A stretch of 64,000 nt of DNA from Diabrotica undecimpunctata (Eukaryota > Arthropoda > Insecta > Coleoptera > Chrysomelidae), in assembly GCF_040954645.1 (NCBI RefSeq), contig NC_092808.1, positions 18,605,383 to 18,669,382 of the forward strand, read 5' to 3'. The notes beneath the pieces were generated by a model. That model was not told the DNA's origin. It worked only from the letters and a program-made list of their open reading frames with translations, and did not search any database. Below, piece by piece: positions 46,125-55,862 of the stretch (positions are counted from its first letter, which is position 1; each line of letters begins with the position of its first letter). The translations under genes and the position numbers were made by a program.

Positions 46125-49100
46125 CCTGAAACAAAAGCATGTTTCAATCTATTCATGTGAACTTTTATTGGTTTTTTATTTACTAAAATTGTGCAATTGA
46201 CAGGAGAATTTATCTCTAGAATTTTATAAGGTCCATTATAATTTTGTGTAAGTTTTTTGGTTTGACCCTTCTTTGTTTGCTCATTTTGGAGATATACTAA
46301 TTGTCCTTCTAAGAAAACGGTGTCATTAATCTTTTGGTCATAATATTTTTTACTGACTACTTTAGATTCTAATAGATTCGTTTTTGCTAACTCATGAGAT
46401 TTTCTAAGCTTAAGTGTTAAATTATCTAAATAATCTTCATATGTATATTTGAGTTCTACTGGTCGTATTATACTGCTAGGTAGATTAGGTGTATATCCAA
46501 ATATTAGTTCATATGGTGTGAATTTGGTTGAAGTATGATTAGTTGTATTATATGAAAACATAGCAAAATCTAGCCATTCGTCCCAATCGGATTGATCAGC
46601 TTTAATATAATGTTTAAGGTAGTCTGCTAAAGTAGCGTGACTCCTTTCTAATGCAGCATTTGATTCTGGATGATAAGCAGTACAATTTATATGTCTGATT
46701 TTAAAAAGCTTGGCGATTTGAGAAAATAATTTGGAAGTAAAATCTCGGCCTTGATCAGTAACTATTATATCGGGTTTTCCAAACTTGCAAATAAATCCAC
46801 GAACCAGATTTTCAGCGATAGTCTTGGTTTCATGATTCGGAATTGCATAAGCTTGAGAAAATTTTGTTAAGTCATCTTGTAATGTTAATATGAACTTATT
46901 ACCTGACTCGGTTAAAGGTAAAGGACCTACTATATCTAAAAATATTTTTTCTAATGGATTTGAGCTTGTTGTTGTTATCTCCATGGGCTTTACGAATTTT
47001 TTTCTAACGAGTTTATTTTTCTGACAAGATTCACAGGTTTTTATAAAGTTTTTAATATCATTTTTCATATTATTCCATTTGAAATGTTTTTTTATACGAT
47101 TGTATGTCCGATGAAAACCAGAGTGTCCAGCCGTAGGACTAGTGTGATTCTCTTGTAATATTGTAGTTATTTCCTCAGGTTCAGGATTTGTTAGTATATC
47201 ATGATAAATGATAATAGATATATCAGTTTTTCTAAAAATAAATCTAATCATAGATCTAATTTTTCCCCAACTTAATTTATCGTAGCTAAAAGTTATTCTG
47301 GGTAGGCAAATTTTTAATATTTTATCGTTTAATAACCAGTCTCTTAATTTTATTAGGGAATTAAATATATCTTCATAAGAGGTATTGTCCCAATAATTAT
47401 TTTTTATAAATATGTAATAAAAGTTTTTATTTTGATCAGAAATATATATAATGTCATTTAGTCTTGGATTTTTGGCTTTCAATTTTTCTATATGACTGAA
47501 TTGTTTATTTATTTGTTTCTGAACGATCTCATTAAAATTTAAATCTACGGAAACAAACAATGCTAAATTTTGTGAAAATGATGTAATCTTTTCATTTGTT
47601 TCTTTTATATTATCATTTGTTATTAATATAGTTTCGGATTTAGATAAGAACTGTGAATAAGTGTCATTATTTTCTTTACTCATTTTGTTTATTTGTAAGG
47701 TGATTGTTGCCGGGTTTTTGTTTTCTTCGCAAATATTTGTTTCAGATATGGTTAAAGGAGGACGACTTAAACAATCAGCATTTTGATTTAATTTACCTGG
47801 TTTATAAATAATTTCATAGCTATATTCTTCTAATGCTAATCTCCACCTAACGAGTCTTGATCCGGGATCTTTTACATTAAATAGCCATGTGAGTGGTTTA
47901 TGATCCGTATAAATGAAAAATTTATTTCCGTACAAATATGGTCTAAAGTGTTTAACACTCCATACAATTGCAAGTAATTCTTTTTCTGTTGTGCTATAGT
48001 TTGATTCCGCTTTGTTCAAGGTACGACTAGCATAAGCAATAGGTAAATCATCTGGTACTTTACCTTGAGAAAGTATGGACCCTATTGCATAATTACTAGC
48101 ATCCGTTGTTAAGACAAAGGGTTTGGTAAAATCTGGATACTGAAGTATTGGTTCTGAACAAAGTATTGATTTCAGGTTCTCAAATGACTGTTGTTGAATG
48201 CTTGTCCAATTAAATTCAACATTTTTCCTCAGCAGTTTTGTTAAAGGTTGTGTTAAAGCACTGAAATTTTTTATAAAGCGTCTATAATAACCAGTGAGAC
48301 CCAAAAAGCTCTTAATATCTTTTTGTGTTCTGGGTATAGGAAAATCTGTAACAGCACATACCTTTTTTTCGTCCGGTTTGACACCAAATTCAGTTATTAA
48401 ATGTCCTAAATACATTACTTCGCGACGAAAAAATTCGCACTTATCTGGTTGTATTTTTAAGTTGAATGTAGACAATTTTTCGAATACTTCTTTTAATCTT
48501 TTATTATGATTTTCTAATGTATCGGCATGAATGACTATATCGTCGAGATAGACAAAACATCTGTAATTTTGTATTCCTGAGAGGACAGTATTCATTAGCC
48601 TTTGAAAAATACTGGGAGCATTTTTTAATCCAAATGGCATTCGTGAATATTGATAATGTCCAGACGGAGTTGAGAAAGCAGTCTTTGGAGAATCCTCAGG
48701 ATCCATTTTGATCTGGTGAAATCCTGATGTTAAATCTATTGTTGAAAAATATTTTGAATGACCCAATTGGTCTAATATATCGACTATATTCGGAAGTGGA
48801 AATGAATCTCCTATAGTAATATCATTTAGTCGTCGATAGTCTATAACAATTCGCCATTTCTTCTTTGCTGAAGCATCGGCCTTTTTTGGCACAACCCAAA
48901 GGGGCGAATTCCATGGCGAAGTTGATTCTTCGATAATACCTTGATCTAGCATACCTTTTATTTGAGTTTCGACTTCATGTTTGTGTACTTCAGGATACCT
49001 GTATGATTTAGTGCTAATAGGTACATTAGAATTTAAAGGAATTTTGCAAGTTATGGCATTTGTACTGGTAAGTTGATCTCCTTCCAGATAAAAGATATGA

Positions 49101-50299
49101 TTGTACTCCTTGCAAATAGAAATTAAAGATGATTTTTCTTCACTATTTAAATGATCTGTTCTCAAGGCATTTTTTAATTTAGCAATTCTGTTAGAATTCG
49201 TATTATCTTTATAAGAAGACATTTTTCGTATATTTGCATTGTTTTGTAAATTTGGAATTTTTTCTATTGCTACTTGAATATCGTTTAATTCAACATCCGT
49301 TTCAGTAGTGTTTACGATTGAGGTTAAAAAGAAATCATTTTTTACTTTAACAACACTAGGACATAAAAATACACCTTTAAAGATTTCGCGTTCGGGACAT
49401 AATCCTTCGCTTAATTCATTATTTATTACTTTAATTTGAACAATTGTTTCAGTTCTTGCGGATAGAATAGTTTTATTACTTCTTGAGTTAGAATTAGAGT
49501 TTTGATTTAGTATAAGATCGTCTGAACAGGATTTTTCTTCTGAACAGGATTTTGATTTATGATTTCGTGAAGAGTTACAAGTTTTATTTGTGCATATCTC
49601 AGTGGATTTTACACATTTTGGACTTGAATTTTCTTTGGATTTAGAGTTAGATTTAGATTGAATTGGATTGGATAGTAGTTCTTCACTACTTAAGGTTATT
49701 TGGATATCATTGGTTTCTAAATAAGAATGATCCTCTATGGATTTAGCATCATAAGGAAATATTTCATCGATATTAGAACTTGTCTCGATATTTTGATCTC
49801 TCAGAAATTCGTCATTGTCATTGTTTAATGGAGATTTTATATATTCGATTGAAATAGAACAATTTTTAAAGTTTAATTTATTTTCTTTATAATCAATTTG
49901 GCATTTATTTATTTCAAAAAAATCGCTACCTAATATACCGTCGAAATGAAGAGGAAAATCGTCTTCTACGACATAGAAAACATGAGTTTGGACAAAATCT
50001 TTTATCTTGAAATTTACGTTACAACTACATATAGTTTTATTTGGATTTAAGACATTTTTATCAATGCCTCGTAGAGTAATAGACTTAGAATAAATTTTTG
50101 GAATGTTTAGTATTTTTGAATATTTAATTAAAGAAATATCTGCGCCTGTATCGATTAGAAACTTGCAAGAGGATGGATTAGAATTATTTACTAAGGGTAA
50201 ATCTACATAGGAAGTGACTGAGAAGTTGATGGTTGTGATACGGCCTGAACTGAACGAACTCCTCGAGAATCGACCGTTGGTTGTCGAGGATTCTGGAAG
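46115..50299 (-). CDS. pol: Pol polyprotein (protease-RT-RNase H-integrase)
   Basis: An uninterrupted frame of ~1394 codons in the -1 frame relative to gag. Aspartic protease DTGAD is at 50,138-50,152 within FLIDTGADISLIK. A long serine/asparagine-rich linker follows, then RT with catalytic YLDD at 48,539-48,550. RNase H starts with LTTDASNYAIGSIL (~48,110). The integrase has an HHCC zinc site (HSGFHRTYNRIKKHF, then CESCQK at ~47,030), and the DDE core in FLDIVGPLP (~46,930), VTDQGRDF (~46,755) and ALERSH (~46,645). All catalytic residues are present. The order protease-RT-RNase H-integrase is that of Ty3/gypsy. Expression would need the frameshift at 50,299-50,305. Confidence 0.93.
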   Translation of the reverse strand, partial: LPESSTTNGRFSRSSFSSGRITTINFSVTSYVDLPLVNNSNPSSCKFLIDTGADISLIKYSKILNIPKIYSKSITLRGIDKNVLNPNKTICSCNVNFKIKDFVQTHVFYVVEDDFPLHFDGILGSDFFEINKCQIDYKENKLNFKNCSISIEYIKSPLNNDNDEFLRDQNIETSSNIDEIFPYDAKSIEDHSYLETNDIQITLSSEELLSNPIQSKSNSKSKENSSPKCVKSTEICTNKTCNSSRNHKSKSCSEEKSCSDDLILNQNSNSNSRSNKTILSARTETIVQIKVINNELSEGLCPEREIFKGVFLCPSVVKVKNDFFLTSIVNTTETDVELNDIQVAIEKIPNLQNNANIRKMSSYKDNTNSNRIAKLKNALRTDHLNSEEKSSLISICKEYNHIFYLEGDQLTSTNAITCKIPLNSNVPISTKSYRYPEVHKHEVETQIKGMLDQGIIEESTSPWNSPLWVVPKKADASAKKKWRIVIDYRRLNDITIGDSFPLPNIVDILDQLGHSKYFSTIDLTSGFHQIKMDPEDSPKTAFSTPSGHYQYSRMPFGLKNAPSIFQRLMNTVLSGIQNYRCFVYLDDIVIHADTLENHNKRLKEVFEKLSTFNLKIQPDKCEFFRREVMYLGHLITEFGVKPDEKKVCAVTDFPIPRTQKDIKSFLGLTGYYRRFIKNFSALTQPLTKLLRKNVEFNWTSIQQQSFENLKSILCSEPILQYPDFTKPFVLTTDASNYAIGSILSQGKVPDDLPIAYASRTLNKAESNYSTTEKELLAIVWSVKHFRPYLYGNKFFIYTDHKPLTWLFNVKDPGSRLVRWRLALEEYSYEIIYKPGKLNQNADCLSRPPLTISETNICEENKNPATITLQINKMSKENNDTYSQFLSKSETILITNDNIKETNEKITSFSQNLALFVSVDLNFNEIVQKQINKQFSHIEKLKAKNPRLNDIIYISDQNKNFYYIFIKNNYWDNTSYEDIFNSLIKLRDWLLNDKILKICLPRITFSYDKLSWGKIRSMIRFIFRKTDISIIIYHDILTNPEPEEITTILQENHTSPTAGHSGFHRTYNRIKKHFKWNNMKNDIKNFIKTCESCQKNKLVRKKFVKPMEITTTSSNPLEKIFLDIVGPLPLTESGNKFILTLQDDLTKFSQAYAIPNHETKTIAENLVRGFICKFGKPDIIVTDQGRDFTSKLFSQIAKLFKIRHINCTAYHPESNAALERSHATLADYLKHYIKADQSDWDEWLDFAMFSYNTTNHTSTKFTPYELIFGYTPNLPSSIIRPVELKYTYEDYLDNLTLKLRKSHELAKTNLLESKVVSKKYYDQKINDTVFLEGQLVYLQNEQTKKGQTKKLTQNYNGPYKILEINSPVNCTILVNKKPIKVHMNRLKHAFVSGMQ
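46126..46137 (-). promoter_or_regulatory. Possible splice acceptor for env mRNA
   Basis: On the element strand CTTTTGTTTCAG precedes the env open frame and overlaps the end of pol. Errantivirus env is known to be made from a spliced RNA. The donor was not identified. Confidence 0.5.
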
Positions 50300-51294
50300 T
50301 TTAAAGAATTTGTTGGATTTTTGTTTTTATTGTTAAATTCGCGTTTTCTACATTCTTCTATAACGTGACCTGGTTTTTTGCAGTATCTGCAAAAACGTTG
50401 GGAAGTGTTGGTATTTTCTTTTCTTAAGTTTGGAGGAAAATCAGAATTGGAATTTGAATTTGAAGGTTTATAATTTTGATTTTGAGAATTTGACCTTTGA
50501 AGATTTGAATTAGGATATTTTGGGTTTTGAAAACTAGAATTTTGAAGATGTCTAACATTTCTATCTGAATTGTTTTTATATCGACAGTTATTTGAGGAAT
50601 GGTTATTTCGTTTGCAAATATTACAGAATGGTCTGAAAATTTCTTGTCTTGATAACTGTTCTTGTTCTTCGGCAATTGCTATAGCAACAGCTCTTTCTAA
50701 GGAATCTGGATTTCGGGCTTTGATTAAAATAGAGAGGTCTTTGTTTAATCCTCTAATAAAGACATTTAGTGCTTGAGTTTTTAAGAGTTTAGTACATGCA
50801 TTTCTTGCATCTGGAGATAAGTCTGGATCAAGTGTATTTATTAATTTTATATAGCAATTTTCAACTTTATTTGCAAATGACATTACATTTTCACTGGGCA
50901 TCTGACGTAAGGAATGTAATTCCAATTGCCACTGACCTTCAGTTCGGCGTTCAGAATAAGCATCTAATAAGAAGTCTTTTAAATCTTTCCATTCGTCAAA
51001 TGTTCTGTTTCTAGTTATGGCCCTAGCTTTATCGGTTAATTTAGTTTCTATAATGGCTAATAAGATGGGTTTGGATTGCGGATTTACTAAATTGTATGCT
51101 TTATCACAATTGTCTATGAATTCGTATAATTTTGATTTTGTACCATCAAATCGAATGAGAAGTTTTTCAGCTATTTCAATTGATACTGACATTTTATTTG
51201 AATTAGAAGTAGAAGAATTTGAAAGAGAATTTGAGTCGGGAGAAGGTATTTGTTCGTCAAATAAGTTACTTATATCAGGATATAAAGTAGACAT
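50203..51294 (-). CDS. gag: Gag of provirus
   Basis: ATG at 51,294, 363 codons. An acidic/serine-rich start (MSTLYPDISNLFDEQ) precedes a capsid-like helical region (about residues 40-220). Two CCHC zinc knuckles of exact C-X2-C-X4-H-X4-C spacing follow, CNICKRNNHSSNNC (~residue 224) and CRYCKKPGHVIEEC (~residue 300). They are separated by a Ser/Asn-rich spacer. Knuckles bind genomic RNA. The gag stop at 50,203 lies ~96 bases past the frameshift heptamer. The frame is intact. Confidence 0.9.
   Translation of the reverse strand: MSTLYPDISNLFDEQIPSPDSNSLSNSSTSNSNKMSVSIEIAEKLLIRFDGTKSKLYEFIDNCDKAYNLVNPQSKPILLAIIETKLTDKARAITRNRTFDEWKDLKDFLLDAYSERRTEGQWQLELHSLRQMPSENVMSFANKVENCYIKLINTLDPDLSPDARNACTKLLKTQALNVFIRGLNKDLSILIKARNPDSLERAVAIAIAEEQEQLSRQEIFRPFCNICKRNNHSSNNCRYKNNSDRNVRHLQNSSFQNPKYPNSNLQRSNSQNQNYKPSNSNSNSDFPPNLRKENTNTSQRFCRYCKKPGHVIEECRKREFNNKNKNPTNSLNFQNPRQPTVDSRGVRSVQAVSQPSTSQSLPM
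50256..50305 (-). promoter_or_regulatory. -1 ribosomal frameshift signal (gag-pol)
   Basis: The heptamer T TTA AAC (50,305-50,299) is in register with gag codons. Five bases on, GAATCCTCGA (50,293-50,284) can pair with TCGAGGAGTTC (50,266-50,256), giving a 7-bp stem extended by 3 bp past a bulge. A T-TTA-AAC slip followed by a stem is the classic -1 design. The pol frame is closed by stops upstream of the AATAAA codons ~30 bases earlier, so the shift must occur in the short window after that and before gag stops at 50,203. Confidence 0.75.
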
Positions 51295-51601
51295 ACGTTT
51301 ACAAGATTTTTAAAATATGAGACAGAATTTAAGATAGAATGTACTTACAAGTAGAATATTGTTGTTGGTCGCATAGTCTATTATTCCACGGGTTCACCTC
51401 TACTTCCGATGGAACTACAATTGGGTTATGACTGGAACTGGATTTCGAACTGGATGTACTGGACCCCAATGTAATTAGTTGTAGTGGCGATTTTTCCACA
51501 CTGACAGTTTTTTTTTGAATGATTCCTCGAAGGAAACAAGTCAATTCAAAAATTCCTCAGCTCTCCTTCTATCAGCAATCAGAGGAACTCTGCTACTAAT
51601 A
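51295..51601 (-). other. Provirus leader region
   Basis: About 300 bases between the primer-binding site and gag. No ORF supported. A packaging signal and splice donor would be expected here but are not identified. Confidence 0.5.
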
Positions 51602-51619
51602 TCCCACGTTCTGACACCA
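51602..51619 (-). other. Primer-binding site
   Basis: On the element strand TGGTGTCAGAACGTGGGA starts five bases after the 5' LTR. It begins with TGG, the complement of a tRNA CCA end. The tRNA was not identified. Confidence 0.65.
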
Positions 51620-51624
51620 AATTT

Positions 51625-52136
51625 TGTTATGGAATACTATGCGTTTATTTCTTCTCCGGACTAACTCTTTGTTTTGGAATTAAACAGAATATATTGACAT
51701 GTATAAATTTATTATATTAGAGGATGAAAATTACACTCTGCTTGTTATTTCTTAAAACTATGAATATATAAGTTCTGTTATCTACAATTATTTAACGATG
51801 TTTTTGGATGGATTTGAGTACAAGAGATTGGACTCAAATATTAATATTAAAATAGCAAATACGGATAGCTTATCGAACAAAGAAATAAGAGAAATAAATT
51901 ATTATTATTCCATAGATACGAAGTATTAGGTGAATAAACTAGCGAAACTTATTTATTCTAAATAGGAAAATATTTATGAAGAGTATTGATTCTGATTTCT
52001 AACAGCAAATAATTATTAGTGATTATACATGAGAACTTTTCATAATTGTAAATAACATATACCAGGTGACTAAAAACTATATAGAAATACATAGATACTT
52101 TAATTATCTTACATGTGAGTAGGTAGGTACATTACA
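51625..52136 (-). repeat. 5' LTR of provirus
   Basis: 512 bp. No difference from 43,564-44,075 found by eye. Confidence 0.95.
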
Positions 52137-52140
52137 AACG
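52137..52140. repeat. Provirus TSD AACG, right copy
   Basis: Matches 43,560-43,563. Confidence 0.9.
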
Positions 52141-53025
52141 TATCAATTATGTTCTTTATGTTAACAAAATGATCTGCATAAAAATTAGCTGCTTCTAACC
52201 ATGTTCCTCATCGCGTTAAAATAGGTTGTGGTGGAAGAGGAATGTTAGGAATGTAGCATTTCTTTATAAAGTTGAATTCTTATAGGAGATTTAAGAAATA
52301 CTTTTTTGACACTGGATATCATGGTATTTACAAGAGGAAACTTTTTTCGTATTTCCTCTGCAACTCTGTTTAATCCATACACAAGTAACATGTATTAAAT
52401 CTGGGAAAAATATTTTTAAATTTTGTCCTGCTTTCACCATATAAGGAGCAGCATCCGATAAAATAAGCAGTAATTTATTAGAAGGAATAGTTGTCGGAAG
52501 AAAAAAAGTTGCTAATGTTTCTTGTATAAAACGCGAAATTGTTAAAGCATTTGTTTTCTCAAGTTGCTGGCATGAAATAAGATGAGATTTTGGTAAGGTA
52601 TCTTCTTTAAGAACACCACTCAATAAATGAGCAATATACTTTCCTGAGGAATCAGTGGTTTCGTCTACAGATATGTAAAAATAATTATCTGCAATTTCTT
52701 CCTTAATATTAATTAACACCGACGAGTATAGCCCGTTCACATTATTTCTTCTTAGAGACCGATCACTTGGAACATTAAGTTTGCAATATTTTTTTAGAAA
52801 CGAACTAAAATTTACATTTGCTAATTTTGAAAGCGGTATGTTTGCAGAAACTAATGCGCGACACAAGTCTTCATTAAAAGTTTCTTGCTCATCTAATTTT
52901 TTTGAAGTAGATTGGAAACATTTAGCCATTGAAGTTTGATGTTTTCCTCCTATTTTTCCTTTTTTTGCAATGTGTGAAGCAGTTCTCACATGTTGGTCTA
53001 TCTGAAATTTCTTCTCACATGCTAT
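52141..53025 (-). pseudogene. hAT transposase exon 2, N-terminal and catalytic part
   Basis: The minus strand begins ACEKKFQIDQHVRTASHIAK (the second half of a BED/CGGBP1-like zinc finger) at 53,023. It continues through YFYISVDETTDSSGKYIAHL (first catalytic Asp region), LLILSDAAPYMVKAGQNL (second Asp) and FPDLIHVTC. Frameshifts occur at ~52,365 and ~52,230, and a TGA is at ~52,210. In other frames VNTMISSVKKVFLKSP and then LEAANFYADHFVNIKNI can be read up to the provirus junction. The CGGBP1-like/hAT type is inferred from the zinc finger and the D..TD pattern. Confidence 0.8.
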
Positions 53026-53449
53026 CTATAAATAAAAATAAAAACCTTCATTTTAACCCAACCTTTAAAATATAAAAATATACAAGGTGTTTTTGGTTAA
53101 TCAAATAACTGGTTTGGAAAAAAAACCACTCGCTAAGTGTTTTAAATGCAGTATTAATCCACAAATTAGTTTTTGTTACTAACCATTAGTACATCATATA
53201 ACTTATTTTAAAATTCAACAAAAGTTTTTTTTTTGTTAATTCAATTACAATAAAAATAATTGTGTTTTAGAATAGCTGACTTCATAAAAAAAAGTAAAGG
53301 TGAAAAATTTTTCTAAATACACACCATTGTACTGTACCATGGACAATTTTTTCTCACTAAAGGAAGCTATTTTTCATTTAAAAACAACCTACGAGTACTA
53401 AATTTCAAGTAAATACGTTTATTGGTTTTAAAGTTATTGTTGTTATTAA

Positions 53450-55862
53450 CCTTTCAGTTCTAACGCATGGTCTCACAGACGGAGCTAACCTATTCATACC
53501 GATAATTAACGATCCGTTCCGATATTCGCGCTAGGTCATTCAATAGCTTCATATTTTGCCTAACCGTTGTTAGTATTAAAATATTGTTGAATGTAGATAC
53601 CCGGTTCGTTCGTTACACACGATTTCGGTCTCAGAGACGGATGTTAGCTTTTGCGGCTGTACTAAAGGTAAGGATTGTAACTTTCAGCGTTGTATTTTTA
53701 GCGTTGTATTTTTAGTGAATAAGATATTATTTTTTTACTTTTTAGAAATAGAAATGAACTACGAGGAGGAGCAAAAATATTTGCAGAGACTTCTAGAGGA
53801 CGTTGATAGTAATGATGAATTGGAATGCAACGATTCTTCGGATAGTTCTGAAGAAGACGAAGTTGAAATACAAAATCTCGATACAGAGAGTGAACAGGAT
53901 ATATCAGAAGCAGAAAATGATATATTTCATGAGGCAGAAGCAGAAAATATTTGCCAGCGAATTCCTATTTTTTTTGGTAAGGATAAAAAAACTAAATGGC
54001 GAAAGCATGTTGGTAATAAGCGAGTGCGTACAAGAGCAGACAATTTACTAAGACATTTACCAGGAGTAAAGGGGGATGCTAAGGAGAAATTAATCTTTAG
54101 TGATATTTGGGGATCTTTTATAACAGACCAGATGTTGGAACTTATTGTAATAAATACAAATATAAATATTGAACTACATGCTGATCCTTTGAATAGAACC
54201 TACAGAAAGACGGATATACTAGAAATAAAAGCACTTATAGGCCTGTTGTACATAGCAGGAAAGTTCAAGAATAACCATCTCAATGCTCGCGACTTGTTTA
54301 GAAAAAACGGTACTTCCTTAGAAATATTTCGCCTTACAATGTCATACGAGCGATTCAAATTTTTATTGGCATTTATTCGCTTTGATAATAAACAAACTCG
54401 TGCAGAGAGACAAAAAATAGATAAATTAGCTCCTATTCGAGACTTTTTTGAAGACTTCAACACCAATTTGCCAAAACACTACACCATGTCACACTATTGT
54501 ACAGTTGATGAAAAATTAGAAGCTTTTAGAGGACGCTGTGGGTTCAAAGTTTATATGCCAAAAAAACCAAATAGGTACGATATAAAAATATACGCCTTGA
54601 CTGATGCTAAATTAGCTTATACCTCAAATTTAGAAATTTATGTTGGTCAGCAACCACAGGGACCCTACCAGCAAACCACAAAGACTTTGGATTTAGTAGT
54701 ACGTTTGTGCAGACCTATCTGGGGTACAAATAGAAATGTTACACTTGATAATTTTTTTAACAGTAAGCAGCTAGCTGATACATTATTGGCCAATCATCAG
54801 CTCACTATAATTGGAACTCTTCGAAGAAATAGACCAGAACTGCCTTTGGAATTTACGGCGCCTATAAATAGGCCTACTTCTACAAGTATGTTTGCATTTC
54901 AAGATAAATGCACTATTGTTTCGTATATTCCAAAACCGAAAAAAGTTGTGCTCCTGATGTCAACAATGCATTATGAAGATGATACGTTGGATCCCCAGAC
55001 TGGTAAGCCTAACATAATAATTGATTACAACGCAACCAAGGGAGGAGTGGACACTATTGACAAGATGTGTGAAAGCTACAATTGTGCAAGATCGACTAAT
55101 CGCTGGCCCATGGTGATATTTTATGCACTACTGAATATCGCCGGCATAAATTCATATACAATATACAAGTGTAATTCTGCTCGGAGAGCCCAACGCATAC
55201 CACTTAGAAGAACATTTTTAGAGACAATGGGTATTCAATTGCTTGAACCATATGCCAGACGTAGAGCAATTGCACCAAATATGCCAAGGATGATAAGTAT
55301 GCGACTCAGAGAAATGTTTGATATTACGTTGAATGTGCAAAATATTGCAAAATCTCATGGTCGTTGTTTTTACTGTGGAAGCCAGAAAAGTCGAAAAACA
55401 AAGTACAGTTGTTATTCGTGTAATAAATTTATGTGCTTAGAACACATAAAGGGTATATGTGTGGAATGTTCAGAAAAAGATTGACTTTTTTTAAGTTTAA
55501 AGTTACCTCGTATTATTAGAATTTTTTAAGTGTGGTTATTATAAGTGGATAATGTAAGCTTTAGTTTAAAAGCAACTAAGCAAATTTTTTGTTTGTAGTA
55601 AGATTTTAGGGTTTTTTTCCCACATTTTAGAATAGTAGCTTGTTTTTGTTAAGTAATTATTTTTGTCAAAATAAATGTTTATAAACATAATTTTTAAATA
55701 AAACTGTATTTATTTTAAATAAAAAAGTATTTAATAAGACCCTTAAAGTAATTAAATTTTAAAAATTGGTAAAATTTACAGTACTAGGGCATGTATAAAT
55801 ATACGGTCCCAGAGACGGACGTTAGCACTTACGTCAAAATAATTCACGTTAGCACTGAAAGG
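53450..55862 (+). mobile_element. piggyBac element D, apparently intact
   Basis: TTAA lies on both sides (53,446-53,449; 55,863-55,866). Ends are CCTTTCAGTTCTAACG and CCTTTCAGTGCTAACG with one mismatch. Three subterminal copies of GGTC(T/C)CAGAGACGGA-like motif precede GTTAGC/GCTAAC (53,469, 53,627, 55,806). The transposase is fully open. Length 2413 bp. Confidence 0.93.
53754..55484 (+). CDS. piggyBac transposase D
   Basis: ATG at 53,754 opens 576 codons without a break. The upstream in-frame codons lack an ATG, which decides this start. An acidic N-terminus (MNYEEEQKYLQRLLEDVDSN) precedes the core. The catalytic DDD is in CTVDEKLEAFRGR (~54,505), NVTLDNFFNSKQLAD (~54,745) and TKGGVDTIDKMCESYN (~55,045). 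The C-terminal Cys-rich domain has CFYCGSQKSRK, CYSCNKFMCLEH and CVEC, the zinc-binding end that recognises the TIRs. The usual 'DNW' is DNF here, a mild change. The gene lies within a MITE inside a hAT intron, on the opposite strand to the hAT gene. Confidence 0.93.
   Translation: MNYEEEQKYLQRLLEDVDSNDELECNDSSDSSEEDEVEIQNLDTESEQDISEAENDIFHEAEAENICQRIPIFFGKDKKTKWRKHVGNKRVRTRADNLLRHLPGVKGDAKEKLIFSDIWGSFITDQMLELIVINTNINIELHADPLNRTYRKTDILEIKALIGLLYIAGKFKNNHLNARDLFRKNGTSLEIFRLTMSYERFKFLLAFIRFDNKQTRAERQKIDKLAPIRDFFEDFNTNLPKHYTMSHYCTVDEKLEAFRGRCGFKVYMPKKPNRYDIKIYALTDAKLAYTSNLEIYVGQQPQGPYQQTTKTLDLVVRLCRPIWGTNRNVTLDNFFNSKQLADTLLANHQLTIIGTLRRNRPELPLEFTAPINRPTSTSMFAFQDKCTIVSYIPKPKKVVLLMSTMHYEDDTLDPQTGKPNIIIDYNATKGGVDTIDKMCESYNCARSTNRWPMVIFYALLNIAGINSYTIYKCNSARRAQRIPLRRTFLETMGIQLLEPYARRRAIAPNMPRMISMRLREMFDITLNVQNIAKSHGRCFYCGSQKSRKTKYSCYSCNKFMCLEHIKGICVECSEKD

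Larger units (their letters stand above)
43564..52136 (-). mobile_element. Errantivirus-like endogenous retrovirus (Ty3/gypsy with env)
   Basis: A complete 8573-bp provirus: LTR-gag-pol-env-LTR on the minus strand. The 512-bp LTRs start TG and end CA, and I see no differences between them. A 4-bp TSD, a primer-binding site, a polypurine tract and three long open frames are all present. env plus a Ty3/gypsy pol order (protease-RT-RNase H-integrase) marks the insect errantivirus group. Equal LTRs mean a recent insertion. It sits in exon 2 of a hAT transposase. Confidence 0.95.
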
